Source: DASXHD01 sp036488725 (GTDB lineage: Bacteria; Myxococcota_A; Polyangia; Polyangiales; Polyangiaceae). From it: a stretch of DNA of 64,000 nucleotides. Positions 25,393 through 34,295 of the stretch are shown piece by piece. The stretch is taken from assembly GCA_036488725.1 (NCBI GenBank), contig DASXHD010000085.1, positions 62,001-126,000 of the forward strand, written 5' to 3'. Within the stretch, counting starts at the first letter, position 1; each line of letters opens with the position of its first letter. The translations under genes were made by a program, and so were the position numbers. The notes beneath the pieces are model-generated. The model had not been told where the DNA came from and did no database searches. It saw nothing but the letters and a program-made list of their open reading frames with translations.

Positions 25393-25519
25393 TTCGCTTG
25401 GATCCGCATCGCAGGATCGCTTCGGATCCAGTGGAGTCGCCCGCGAGCGACGGACCCGCGAGAAACCGCGGTGTTGCATTCTCGTCGCGCGCGGTTCGGA
25501 GATTGCTTGGGGCTGGAGC

Positions 25520-26536
25520 ATGGTCCCCGCGACGTCGCTGGCGCCCGTCTTGTCGCTGCGCGGCCAGCGGCGGCTCGTCATCGGCGCGGAGATCGGGCGA
25601 GGGAGCCGCTCGTCGGTTCACATCGCGCGCATCGAGCAAGCCATCGACGTGACGAGCGCCGGCGAAGAAGTGATGGCGCGGACGGTCGCGCTCAAAGTCG
25701 TCGACCCGGCGCTGTGCCGCGACCCCGAAACGATGCACGAGCTCAAGCGCTCGGTGCGGCGCTCGGCGCTCGTGCGGCACGCGAACGTCGTCGGCGTGCA
25801 CGATTTTTTCGTCGCGACGCTCGGCGAATCGATCGCGTCCGAGCCGGTGCCGTGCGTCGTCGAGGAGCTCGTCGACGGGATGAGCCTCGCGCGTTTCGTC
25901 GCGCGATTCGAGGGCGCCGGTCGCCGCATTCCGCTCGACCTCGTGCTCTTCATCGGCTGTGAAATCGCGGAGGCGCTCTCCGGCGCGCGCGGCGCGACGA
26001 GCATCGACGGCGTCATCCTCAACATGGCGCATCACGATTTGAGCGCGCGACAAGTGCTCCTCTCGTGGAACGGCGAGGTGAAGGTCGGCGACTTCGGCTG
26101 GCGGCCGGGCGGCGGCGTCGTATCGGGCGTGCGGCGAACCGACCAAGGCGTGCGCGAACAGTTGCTCCACATGGCGCCCGAGGTCGCGCGGGGATCGCGC
26201 GGGGACGGCCGCGCAGACGTATTTTCGCTCGGCGTGATTTTGCACGAGATGCTCTACGGCCCGCGTTTTCGGCACGCGTGCTCGCCGCGCGAAGCGCTCG
26301 AGCTCGTGCGCGATGGGGTCGTCGAGCGGCCGGTCGTCGCGCCGCTCTTGCCGCCGACCATCGGCGCGATCGTCGATCGCGCGCTCTCGCCCGATCCGCG
26401 CGAGAGGCAGGCGCACGCGGGCATCGTCGCGTACGACTTGCGGCGCGAAGCGCTCGCGCTCGGCGTCGCCGATGGGCGCATGTTCCTCCGAAGCGCGATG
26501 TTCGAAATGGCCGAAGGCCTCGACTCGAGCGCTTAG
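25520..26536 (+). CDS. Protein kinase-like protein with variant catalytic loop
   Basis: 338 residues covering one kinase domain only. GRGSRSSVH (Gly loop), VALKVVD (ATP Lys), MAHHDLSARQVLL (catalytic loop, residues about 170-182), VGDFGW (metal Asp at about 189), HMAPEV and VFSLGVILHEML are visible. The HRD motif is HHD, and the metal-binding Asn five residues after the Asp is Gln, so activity may be weak or absent. There is no extra sensor or membrane domain. Its stop overlaps by 3 bases the stop of the convergent Nudix gene. Confidence 0.85.
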   Translation: MVPATSLAPVLSLRGQRRLVIGAEIGRGSRSSVHIARIEQAIDVTSAGEEVMARTVALKVVDPALCRDPETMHELKRSVRRSALVRHANVVGVHDFFVATLGESIASEPVPCVVEELVDGMSLARFVARFEGAGRRIPLDLVLFIGCEIAEALSGARGATSIDGVILNMAHHDLSARQVLLSWNGEVKVGDFGWRPGGGVVSGVRRTDQGVREQLLHMAPEVARGSRGDGRADVFSLGVILHEMLYGPRFRHACSPREALELVRDGVVERPVVAPLLPPTIGAIVDRALSPDPRERQAHAGIVAYDLRREALALGVADGRMFLRSAMFEMAEGLDSSA

Positions 26537-27045
26537 CGCGAGCGGCGAAGGAACGTCGAGAGCGCGACGTGGTCGAGCGCGTGCATCAGCTCGCCGTCGT
26601 CCAGCATGCGCTCGATGCGATCGAGCGGCGCGAGCAGGGTTTCGCACTCTTCGTGCTCGTCGAACTCGGTCGCGTGCGCGAGGCGAGCGCCGTGCGCGAC
26701 GAACGAGAAGAGCCGGTTGCCTTGGAGCGACGGGTTCGGGTGCGTGACGATGAGCGGCTCGATCGACGCGGGCTCGTAGCCGGTTTCTTCGCGGAGCTCG
26801 CGCCTCGCGCCGGCCGCGGGGTCTTCGCCCGCTTCGAGCATGCCGCCGGGGAGCTCGAGCGACATCGCGCGCGTTCCGAAGCGGAGCTGCCGCACGAGGA
26901 CGACCTCGCTCGCGTCGGTGAGCGCGATGACGTGGCACCAATCGGGGTGCTCGAGCGTGTAGACCGACGAGCGTCCCTCGACCGTGCTCTCGCAGACCGA
27001 AAAGATGCGGTAGCTCGCGATTCGTACGGGAGGACCCAGTTTCAC
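26533..27045 (-). CDS. Nudix hydrolase (ADP-ribose pyrophosphatase-like)
   Basis: 170 residues. The Nudix box is complete: GGMLEAGEDPAAGARRELREETGYE (G-x5-E-x7-RELREE-x-GY). Preceding LVRQLRFGTRAMSLELPGG and the following NPSLQGNRLFSFVA match the ADP-ribose/nucleoside-diphosphate-sugar subgroup. It hydrolyses X-linked nucleoside diphosphates with Mg2+. Divergent from smpB. Confidence 0.9.
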   Translation of the reverse strand: MKLGPPVRIASYRIFSVCESTVEGRSSVYTLEHPDWCHVIALTDASEVVLVRQLRFGTRAMSLELPGGMLEAGEDPAAGARRELREETGYEPASIEPLIVTHPNPSLQGNRLFSFVAHGARLAHATEFDEHEECETLLAPLDRIERMLDDGELMHALDHVALSTFLRRSR

Positions 27046-27097
27046 GCGTCAGCTGGGGTAGCACGAACGCGTCCGGCCGTGGCATGGTCCCGGTCGC

Positions 27098-27586
27098 TTG
27101 GCCAAGCCCGACGAAAAGAGCGACGGCGAGAAGCTCATCGTGAAGAACCGCCGCGCGTTCTTCGACTACGCCATCGAAGACAAGTTCGAAGGCGGGCTCG
27201 TGCTCGTCGGCAGCGAGGTGAAGTCGATGCGCGCCGGCAAAGTCGACCTCGTCGACGCGTACGCGTCGGAGGAGCACGGCGAGGTCTTTCTCAAACAGAT
27301 GTATATTGCACCTTTCGAGCAGGCGAGCGCCTTCCCGCACGAGCCGCGCCGGCCGCGCAAGGTGCTCCTGCACAAGCACGAGATCGCGCGCTTGCACGAC
27401 GCGTCGGCGCGCGGCGGGTTCACCATCGTGCCGCTGCGTCTCTACTTCAAGCGCGGTCGCGTAAAGGTGGAGCTCGGCGTCGCCAAGGGAAAGAAGCACT
27501 TCGACAAACGCGCGGGCGTCGCCAAGCGCGACGCCGAGCGCGAGGCGCGCGCCGCGATCATGCGCGGCCGAAAAGGCGAAGGATGA
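27098..27586 (+). CDS. smpB: SsrA-binding protein
   Basis: 162 residues from a TTG start, the normal SmpB length. Seen: NRRAFFDYAIEDKFEGGLVLVGSEVKSMRAGKVDLVDAY, GEVFLKQMYIAPFEQA, and the basic tail VELGVAKGKKHFDKRAGVAKRDAEREA that enters the decoding site. It delivers tmRNA to stalled ribosomes; no ssrA gene was seen in the window. One dispersed palindrome copy is at 27300. The stop overlaps the next ATG. Confidence 0.95.
   Translation: MAKPDEKSDGEKLIVKNRRAFFDYAIEDKFEGGLVLVGSEVKSMRAGKVDLVDAYASEEHGEVFLKQMYIAPFEQASAFPHEPRRPRKVLLHKHEIARLHDASARGGFTIVPLRLYFKRGRVKVELGVAKGKKHFDKRAGVAKRDAEREARAAIMRGRKGEG
27300..27310. repeat. Dispersed palindrome, copy 3
   Basis: ATGTA-TAT-TGCAC, inside smpB; codons atg-tat-att-gca (Met-Tyr-Ile-Ala). 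The only copy with T at the left C position on the plus strand. Confidence 0.45.
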
Positions 27587-27840
27587 TTCAGCTGCGATGG
27601 GCGAAGGGTGGCGAGGCGGAGATCGTCGCGATCGACGACGACCGCGTGACGCTCGCGTCCACGACGTCCTCGCCGCCGGGCGCCTACGTCGACGGATCGC
27701 TCGTGAATGACGGTACGTCGATCCGCATCAAGGTCCACGGCTGCAAGAAAGACGGGGAACGCTTTCGCATCGACGGCCGTATCCTCGACTTGTCGAAATC
27801 GTTGCGACAGCAACTACTCGGGCTCGTCGCTGCGAAGTGA
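27583..27840 (+). CDS. Small PilZ-like protein
   Basis: 85 residues, ATG overlapping the smpB stop. Compact beta-rich sequence: AEIVAIDDDRVTLASTTSSPPG, then DGTSIRIKVHGCKKDG and FRIDGRILDLSKSLRQQL, reminiscent of a minimal PilZ barrel. The RxxxR and D/NxSxxG c-di-GMP motifs are not evident, so nucleotide binding is doubtful. Probably co-translated with smpB. Confidence 0.65.
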   Translation: MIQLRWAKGGEAEIVAIDDDRVTLASTTSSPPGAYVDGSLVNDGTSIRIKVHGCKKDGERFRIDGRILDLSKSLRQQLLGLVAAK

Positions 27841-27872
27841 GGTGCTAACCTTTTCGCTCGGAGGTAGTGGGG

Positions 27873-29528
27873 ATGCGCGCTGGCTTGCTTGGTGTGCTCG
27901 CGTTGGGGATCTTCGCCGCGTGCGGCTCGACGCCGACGAGCTTCGGTAACGACGGAGGCGCTGACGGCGCCGCGGCTGACGGCGGCGGCTTCGACGCGAA
28001 ATTCGGCCCGCTCGACGGCGCGCCCGACACGAGCCCGCCGGTCGACAAATGCCACGTGCCGCCGGACGACTCGAGCGACAACGCGCCCGTTTGCACGACG
28101 CCGCCGCAACCGCCGAACTCGTTCGACCCGGTCATCAAGTGGTCGTGGGACGACCCGTCGACCACCGGCTTCTACGAGGGAAGCATGGTGACGCCGATCG
28201 TCGCGAACATGACCGACGACAACGGCGACGGCGAAGTGAACCTCTGCGACACGCCCGATGTCATCGTCGCGACCGAGGGCGGTCCGCCGAGCGCGCCGGG
28301 CACGATTTACATGCTCGCGGGCGACACCGGAAAGCTCGAATACACGTTCGACATGGCCGGCCAGATCGACACGAGCGTCACGCCGGCGCTCGGCGACATC
28401 GACGGCGACAAAATCCCCGAGGTCATCGCGAACGACACGGCCGGGCACCTCGTGGCGTTCGACAATCACGGCAAGGTGAAGTGGGTCGGCAAGGACGTCG
28501 GCGCTTACAAGAATTCGCTCGGCTCGTACTGCCACGCGATCGCGATCGCCGATCTCGACGGCGACGGGCAGCCCGAGATCATCGTGGCGTTCGAGGTGTT
28601 CGACAACAAGGGCAACAGGAAATTCGGCTACGACGAGTCCGCGTTCGGCTCGACGCCGCAGTACTGGTGCCCGGCGAACATCGCCGCGGATCTCGACGGC
28701 GACGGCAAGCAGGAGGTCATCTTCGGCAACGCCGCGCTTCACTCGGACGGCTCGGTTTATTGGACCATCCCGGGCCCGCCCGGCCAGCCGCAAATCGCCG
28801 ACTTGAACGGCGACAAGATCCCGGAAATTTTCGTCTCGCGCCAGGACGGCATCTTGATCCTGAGCCACGACGGAAAAATCTTGAGCGGGCCGACGCAGCT
28901 CTACGATCCGGCGACGTCGCCGTATTGTTGGTCGAAGCCGGGCGTCGTCCACGATTTCGACGGCGACGGGCATCCCGACATTTCGGACTCGAGCTGCAAT
29001 CACGTGTCGGTTTATCACGTGAGCCCGACGTTCCAGCTCTCGGTCTTGTGGTCGCCGATGGCGATCGACGACACGAGCGGGCTCGCGTCGAGCACGGCGT
29101 TCGACTTCCTCGGACGCGGCATCGCCGACGGCGTCTACGGCGACCAAGACGATCTCTGGGTCTACGACGGCGCGAACGGCGCGCTCGAGCTCAAGGAGCC
29201 GCGCTCGAGCGGGACGCTCATCGAGTATCCGATCGTCGTCGACGTCGACAACGACGGCTCGGCCGACATCGTCGTCGTCTCGAACAAGACCGGCGACAAC
29301 TCGTCGAACTTCAAGCACACCGTCGACGTGTACGAAGACTCGCAGAAGCGCTGGATCCCGACGCGACGCATCTGGAATCAGCACGCGTACAGCGTCGTGA
29401 ACGTGCGCGAGGACGGGACGATCCCGGCGAAGCCGAAGCCGAGCTGGCTGAACTTGAACACGTTCCGCACGAACTCGGAGGTGCAAGGCGGGCAGAACTG
29501 CGCGCCGGCCCCGCCGAATCCGCATTGA
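27873..29528 (+). CDS. FG-GAP/VCBS-repeat lipoprotein (paralogue 1)
   Basis: 551 residues; ATG chosen because GGAGGT ends 7 bases upstream. Lipobox IFAAC near residue 17, Gly/Asp/Ala linker, then a conserved header (PPVDKCHVPPDD...APVCTTPPQPPNSFDPVIKWSW). Several calcium-binding FG-GAP blades follow (DIDGDKIPEVIA, DLDGDGQPEIIV, DLDGDGKQEVIFGNA, DFDGDGHPDISD, DVDNDGSADIVVVSN), predicting a seven-bladed beta-propeller. The end (RWIPTRRIWNQHAYSVVNVRED, then NTFRTNSEVQGGQNCAPAPPNPH) is shared with the gene at 58286. Surface-exposed adhesin-like protein. Confidence 0.88.
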   Translation: MRAGLLGVLALGIFAACGSTPTSFGNDGGADGAAADGGGFDAKFGPLDGAPDTSPPVDKCHVPPDDSSDNAPVCTTPPQPPNSFDPVIKWSWDDPSTTGFYEGSMVTPIVANMTDDNGDGEVNLCDTPDVIVATEGGPPSAPGTIYMLAGDTGKLEYTFDMAGQIDTSVTPALGDIDGDKIPEVIANDTAGHLVAFDNHGKVKWVGKDVGAYKNSLGSYCHAIAIADLDGDGQPEIIVAFEVFDNKGNRKFGYDESAFGSTPQYWCPANIAADLDGDGKQEVIFGNAALHSDGSVYWTIPGPPGQPQIADLNGDKIPEIFVSRQDGILILSHDGKILSGPTQLYDPATSPYCWSKPGVVHDFDGDGHPDISDSSCNHVSVYHVSPTFQLSVLWSPMAIDDTSGLASSTAFDFLGRGIADGVYGDQDDLWVYDGANGALELKEPRSSGTLIEYPIVVDVDNDGSADIVVVSNKTGDNSSNFKHTVDVYEDSQKRWIPTRRIWNQHAYSVVNVREDGTIPAKPKPSWLNLNTFRTNSEVQGGQNCAPAPPNPH

Positions 29529-29529
29529 G

Positions 29530-30216
29530 TCAGCGTCGAACGCGGGCGGATGCGAGCGCCAAGCTCACGACCGTGATGATCACGAGGGCCCACGCGCTCG
29601 CGGGCTCGCTCAGCGTGACGGCGGGGGCGCCGCCGAGGAGGGCGCGGAAATGCGTGTAAGGTACAAGTATCGAAATCCAGCCGGGTGACGCGCCGAAGAG
29701 CCAGTTGACGATGAGGGCGCCGGCGCGGCCGCTTCCGCGCGGGCCGACGGCGGAGCCGAGCACGAAGAACGCCGCGTGGGCCGCGCCGCCGAGAGCGCCC
29801 GCGTAGGCGCTCAGCGCCGCGTCGTGCGCGAGCGGAGGGTCGCCGGCGTTGTGCGCGGCGACGACGAGGAGCGCGGCCAGCGCGGCCGAGACGATCGCGG
29901 CGGCGACGGTCGCAACGATGCCGGCGGCGAGCGCCGCGAGACGAGGCGACGCGCCGAAGCGAACGAGCGGGCGCGACGCCGAGACGACGCCCTCGCCGCC
30001 GAGGGCCGCGCCGACGAGCGCGTAACACACGAGCGGCATCACGAACGGCGCGTAAATTTCGAGGAGCGAGCGGTCGTCGCTCGACGCCCCCGCGTGACGC
30101 GCGAGGAGCGTCGCGCCGAATGCGACGACGCTCCATCCGAGCAGCGGGAGCGCCGCACGTCGCGTCCGCACGAGGCGCGCCAGCGGCAGTCGCATGAGTG
30201 CGTCGAACGACATCAC
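29530..30216 (-). CDS. ABC-2-like membrane subunit
   Basis: 228 residues with six hydrophobic helices and an Arg-rich start (RLPLARLVRTRRAALPLLGWSVVAF), the layout of ABC-2 type permeases. Its start overlaps the stop of the ATPase-like gene. Carries palindrome copy 4. Together with 30213-31885 it forms a three-gene transporter-like operon. Confidence 0.7.
   Translation of the reverse strand: MMSFDALMRLPLARLVRTRRAALPLLGWSVVAFGATLLARHAGASSDDRSLLEIYAPFVMPLVCYALVGAALGGEGVVSASRPLVRFGASPRLAALAAGIVATVAAAIVSAALAALLVVAAHNAGDPPLAHDAALSAYAGALGGAAHAAFFVLGSAVGPRGSGRAGALIVNWLFGASPGWISILVPYTHFRALLGGAPAVTLSEPASAWALVIITVVSLALASARVRR
29655..29665. repeat. Dispersed palindrome, copy 4
   Basis: On the minus strand CTTGTA-CCT-TACACG, in the membrane subunit gene; Leu-Val-Pro-Tyr-Thr. 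Weakest match (TGTA and TACA arms). Confidence 0.4.
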
Positions 30217-31112
30217 GCGGCGCCTTTCGTGGGCGCGGCGACTTCGCGCTGCAAATCTTCGAGCGAGGCCGGCTCGGGCTCGATGCTTTGGACCTGGGTT
30301 TGCGATTCGACGATCGCGGCGTTCACCGCTGCGGCGAGCGCCGTCGGATCGTCGCCGTCGACGACCACGCTGCGCGCGTCGAAGTCGAGGTGCAGCGTCG
30401 CCGGTTGTTTCGCGAGCGCGGCGGCGAGCGCTCGGACGTCACTCGCCACGACGCGCACGCGCGGACGCTCGCGCTCGGCGCGCAGCGGCGCTTCGGTCAC
30501 GATGCGGACGAGACGGCCGCGATCGAAGATCGCGAAATCTTCCGCGACACGCGACGCGTCGAACGCAGACGCGGTCGCGACGACGACGCACGCCTTTTTC
30601 TTCGCCGCGAGCTGAGCGGGGAGCGCAGCGGCCGCGGGCGGCGCCATCGCGACGAAGGGCTCTTCGATCAAGATGACCGACACCGACGGCGACGCGAGCG
30701 CTTCGGCGAGCGCGACCGCGCGCGTCTGGCCCGCGTCGAGGGTCGACCCAAGGTGCGTCGCGAGCGCGCCGAGGCCGAACGGCTCGAGCACCGACGCGGC
30801 GGAGACCGGCGCGTCCTTGCGGATGCGTCGCGCGAGCGCGATCGTTTCGTCGACGCGGAGAACGTCCGGCAGGCGGAGCCCGAGCGGGATCGACCCGACG
30901 CGCGCGCGCACCGACGGCGACGACGGCGCGCCGCCGAGGACCGAGATCGATCCGCGCCGCGGACGCACGTCGCCGGCCATGCACGCGAGGAGCGCGAGCA
31001 CGCCGTCTTCTTTTCGACCGAGAAGCGCGTGCCGTCCGGCCTCGAGCTTCAACGTGGTCGGCAAGACGTCGGCCCGATCGCGGCGCACGGCGAGCAGCTT
31101 CGTCTCGATCAC
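30213..31112 (-). CDS. Degenerate ABC-transporter ATPase
   Basis: 299 residues from a GTG overlapping the upstream TGA. It is collinear with an ABC ATPase: ALLGRKEDGVLALLACMAG stands where GPNGAGKTTLL...LAG should be, GSISVLGG and LPDVLRVDETIALARR follow, LDAGQTRAVALAEAL replaces the LSGGQ signature, and SVILIEEPF is Walker B. Walker A lacks the GK[ST] residues, and the switch His is missing (VVVATASA). It probably cannot hydrolyse ATP by itself. The C-terminal 90 residues are an extra domain as in multidrug/ABC-2 ATPases. Confidence 0.75.
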   Translation of the reverse strand: MIETKLLAVRRDRADVLPTTLKLEAGRHALLGRKEDGVLALLACMAGDVRPRRGSISVLGGAPSSPSVRARVGSIPLGLRLPDVLRVDETIALARRIRKDAPVSAASVLEPFGLGALATHLGSTLDAGQTRAVALAEALASPSVSVILIEEPFVAMAPPAAAALPAQLAAKKKACVVVATASAFDASRVAEDFAIFDRGRLVRIVTEAPLRAERERPRVRVVASDVRALAAALAKQPATLHLDFDARSVVVDGDDPTALAAAVNAAIVESQTQVQSIEPEPASLEDLQREVAAPTKGAA

Positions 31113-31885
31113 GGCTCGCTCCGGTGCACGCTGAGCTGCGCGCGCGCCCACGCCGAGGCGAGGATCGTGACGAGCGCGAGCACGACGATCGCACGAAGAC
31201 CGCGCACCGGATCGAACGCGCCCTGCATCGACTCGCGGAGCTCGTCGAGGATGCCGGGCACCGAGACGAGCCCGCCCCAGCCCTCGGGGAAAAGCGGACC
31301 CGTGTATTCTGCAAGTAACGCCGGCAGGACGAGAAGGGTGAGGAGCCAGAGGTAACCGGACGCGCGGTTGCGCGCGCCGAGCGCGGCGAGCGCGATGGGC
31401 GCCACGATGATCGAGAAGCCGATCGCGTAAGCCGTGGCGGCGACGGTGCCGACGAGCGCCTCGCGCGCGACGTGGGCGTCACGGGCGGCGAGCGCGGTCG
31501 CGAGACCCGTGACGACGGTGCCGGGCACGACGACGATCGCGGTCGCGAGGGCGAGCCCGCCGATGCGCGCGACCAAGTACGAAGTCTCGCGCGCGCCGTG
31601 GCGAGCGACGAGCGCCGTCCAGCCTTCGTCGCGATCGCGATCGAACGCGCGGATCGACGCGGCAAAACAAAGGAGGACGCCCGCGCCCCACGCGAGGAGC
31701 TGCGCCGCGAGGGGCGCGACGCGCAGCGGCTCCTCGCCCTGGCGCCCCGCGGCGACGCCGAGGACCAGCCCGGCGAACGTCGTCACGACGGCGACGGCGA
31801 TCGCCGCTTTCGGCATGAGCCCCGAGGTCGCGCGCGACATGGCGCTTCCGAGCAGACTCCGCACGCGCGTCATCGGCGCCACCAT
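31109..31885 (-). CDS. ABC-2-like membrane subunit
   Basis: 258 residues from the ATG at 31885 (another ATG is four codons downstream). Six hydrophobic helices; first contact loop DRDRDEGWTALVARHGARETSYLVARIGG resembles the coupling region of ABC-2 permeases such as those for copper/nitrous oxide (NosY-like) or Gld-type systems. First gene of the operon with the degenerate ATPase and a second membrane protein. Divergent from a large membrane protein across 52 bp. Confidence 0.7.
   Translation of the reverse strand: MVAPMTRVRSLLGSAMSRATSGLMPKAAIAVAVVTTFAGLVLGVAAGRQGEEPLRVAPLAAQLLAWGAGVLLCFAASIRAFDRDRDEGWTALVARHGARETSYLVARIGGLALATAIVVVPGTVVTGLATALAARDAHVAREALVGTVAATAYAIGFSIIVAPIALAALGARNRASGYLWLLTLLVLPALLAEYTGPLFPEGWGGLVSVPGILDELRESMQGAFDPVRGLRAIVVLALVTILASAWARAQLSVHRSEP
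31303..31313. repeat. Dispersed palindrome, copy 5
   Basis: On the minus strand CTTGCA-GAA-TACACG, in the first membrane subunit gene; Leu-Ala-Glu-Tyr-Thr. Confidence 0.6.
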
Positions 31886-31937
31886 AGCATCTTGCTCGCA
31901 CTTGACCCGCGCGCGGATTTGCCGTTTTTTCCGTCCG

Positions 31938-34295
31938 ATGGGCGATCGAGGAGAGCGCGCGAGCGTCGCGGCGGACGCGCGCAGCCCGAGCCGGCTGGCG
32001 CTCGGGGCGGCGCTCGTGTCGATCGGGTACGTCGCGCTCGTCGCCGCGCGCCACGCGGATCGCTTCGGATTCGGTGGCTTCGCGTTGCTCGCCGCGGCGC
32101 TCGGCCTCGGTGCGCTCGGCGCGCGCGTTCGGGCGAGGCGCGGTCGCGGACGGCCGCTCGCGTGGGCGGCGTGGGGAACCGGAATCGTCGTCGCCACGCT
32201 GCTCGCGAACGAAGAGTCGACGCGCGCGGCCGCGAGCCTCGGCGCGTTCGTGTCGGCGGCCGCGGGCGTGGTCGCGCTCTCGCGCATGCCGTCGCTCGGC
32301 GGCGTCGTCGGCGATCGGAAGCGCTCGCCGCGGATCCCGCTCGTCTTGCTCGCCGCGCTCTGGACGCCCGCGATCGTCACGCTCGCCGAAGGGCTCGCCC
32401 GGCGACCGAGCCTCTCGCTTTGGATGGTCGCGGGCTCGGCAGCAACGAGCGCGATCGCCCTCGTCGCGTTCGCGGCCGGCGCGCGCCTCGAGCGACGCGT
32501 GGAGCTCGGCGTCCCGGAGCGACTCGACGCGTTCCTGCTGTTTTCCGGCTCGATCGGCGTGCTCGCGGTGACCGCGTCGTTCGCGCGCGCGCTCGACCCG
32601 TCGCCGGCTGCGTGCCTCGCGTGCGCGCTGATCGGCGGCGCGGCGTGCGTCGCGAGCGAGCTCGGCGATCCGGTCGTCATCCGGCACCACACCCGCCGCG
32701 GCGCAGCCATGCTCGTCGCCGCCGTCGTCCTCTCGGGTGCGTTCGGGTTCTTGCTCGTCGATTTTCGCACGCACGAAGCGCTCGCGACGATGGTCGTCGT
32801 GCTCATCGCCGTCGTGTGCGGCGCGGAGATGCCGCGCATCGCGCGCTTCGCGAGCGGCGAGACGAACCGGCGACTCGAAGCGATTCACGCCGCGCGCGAG
32901 TCGCTCCGCGGGCGCGACGCCGACGGCGCGCTCGCGTCGGTGCTCGCGGCGCTTCGCGAAGGAACCGGACGAGGTCAAGCTGGCTCGCCCGAGCTGTGGA
33001 CGCTCGACCCGGTCCGGCTTCTCCGCGTGGACGCCGCGGGCTATCCGCACGACGAGGCCGCGTCGCTCCCGCCCGAGCTCGCGCTCGTCGCGTGCGGCGA
33101 GCCCGAGTCGACGCTCCGCGCCGAGACGCTCGGCGCCGTCGAAGTTCGCCGCCCGGATCTCCGCCCGCTCTCGCAGTGGATGCGCGACGCGCGCTTCGCG
33201 AGCGCGACGATGATCGCCCGCGGCGGCGACATCGAGGGCATCCTCTTTCTCCCCGCGCAAGACGGCGCGCCGGATCTCGTGCTCGAAGAAGCGCGCGCTC
33301 TTCGCGCCCTCGCCGATGATCTCGCGCCGCTCTGCCACGCGCGCGCCAAGCTCGCACGCAGCATGGTCCGCGAGCAGGCGGCGCGCACCGCCGAGGGCGA
33401 AGCCACGACGCGCGCCGAGCGCCTCGAGCATCAGCTCGCGCGCGCTTCGGCGCAGCATGCGCTCGCCGCGGCGCGCCTCGCGCGTCCCGCCGCCGTCGGG
33501 ATCTACTCGGCGCGTTCGCGCGACGCTTACGAAGCGCTCGAGCGTCTCGCCAAGACGCAAGCGCCCGTCGTCGTCATCGCCAAGAGCGGCGTCGACCCGG
33601 TCCCGTTCCTCGCGCGCGCGCACCTCGCCGGCGCCCGCTCGAGCGCGCCGCTGGTCCTCGTCGACTGCACGAGCACGCGCGAGCACGATCTCGATCGCTG
33701 GCGCGATCCCATCGCGTCGCCCCTCGCGCTCGCCGACGGGGGCCTGCTCGTTCTGCTCGACGCCGTCGCGCTCCCGAGCGACGTGCAACGGCTCGTCGGC
33801 CAAGCGCTCGCCGAGCGTCGCGCGCCGTGGGAGCGCCCCGACGCCCTCGACATCGTCCTCGCGATCACCGTCGCGACCCTCGGCACGTCCGCGCCAGACA
33901 ACGTGCTCGACGAGCTACCGCTCGACTCGGTTCTGGCGTCGCGCGTCGCGAGCGCCCTCGAAGATCCCGTGCGCCTCCCCGGCATCGCCGAGCGCCCCGA
34001 GGACATTCGCGCGATCGTCACCGATCGCCTCGCGCGCGAGGGCATGCGCGTCCGCGGCGCGCCCGTCGGAATCGACGACGCCGCGTTCGCGGTGCTCGTC
34101 GAGCACCCGTTCGAAGGCGAGGACGCCGAGCTCGCGGCGATCGTCCAGAAGCTCGTCGCCCGGACCGCAGAAGAGGTCGTCCACGAGCCCGACGTCCGCG
34201 CCGTGCTCGAGCCCGAGCCCCTCGATCCCGATCACCTTGCCGCTTCTGTGGCGGGCGTGATATCCCGGAAGCCCTCAATTCGGAGAGGTCCATGA
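31938..34295 (+). CDS. Membrane protein with decayed NtrC-type AAA+ domain
   Basis: 785 residues. About 20-300: roughly ten transmembrane helices. About 310-470: cytoplasmic region with a GAF-like part, then a coiled stretch (ARSMVREQAARTAEGEATTRAERLEHQLARA, two halves). About 530-780: collinear with a sigma-54 activator AAA+ domain (VIAKSGVDPVPFLARAHLAG for the Walker A region, LALADGGLLVLLDAVALPSD for Walker B, RLPGIAERPEDIRAIVTDRL, and EHPFEGEDAELAAIVQKLVA for the PWPGNVREL segment). The Walker A Lys and the GAFTGA loop are missing, and no DNA-binding domain follows, so it is probably a sensor/scaffold. ATGA overlap with the next gene. Confidence 0.7.
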   Translation: MGDRGERASVAADARSPSRLALGAALVSIGYVALVAARHADRFGFGGFALLAAALGLGALGARVRARRGRGRPLAWAAWGTGIVVATLLANEESTRAAASLGAFVSAAAGVVALSRMPSLGGVVGDRKRSPRIPLVLLAALWTPAIVTLAEGLARRPSLSLWMVAGSAATSAIALVAFAAGARLERRVELGVPERLDAFLLFSGSIGVLAVTASFARALDPSPAACLACALIGGAACVASELGDPVVIRHHTRRGAAMLVAAVVLSGAFGFLLVDFRTHEALATMVVVLIAVVCGAEMPRIARFASGETNRRLEAIHAARESLRGRDADGALASVLAALREGTGRGQAGSPELWTLDPVRLLRVDAAGYPHDEAASLPPELALVACGEPESTLRAETLGAVEVRRPDLRPLSQWMRDARFASATMIARGGDIEGILFLPAQDGAPDLVLEEARALRALADDLAPLCHARAKLARSMVREQAARTAEGEATTRAERLEHQLARASAQHALAAARLARPAAVGIYSARSRDAYEALERLAKTQAPVVVIAKSGVDPVPFLARAHLAGARSSAPLVLVDCTSTREHDLDRWRDPIASPLALADGGLLVLLDAVALPSDVQRLVGQALAERRAPWERPDALDIVLAITVATLGTSAPDNVLDELPLDSVLASRVASALEDPVRLPGIAERPEDIRAIVTDRLAREGMRVRGAPVGIDDAAFAVLVEHPFEGEDAELAAIVQKLVARTAEEVVHEPDVRAVLEPEPLDPDHLAASVAGVISRKPSIRRGP

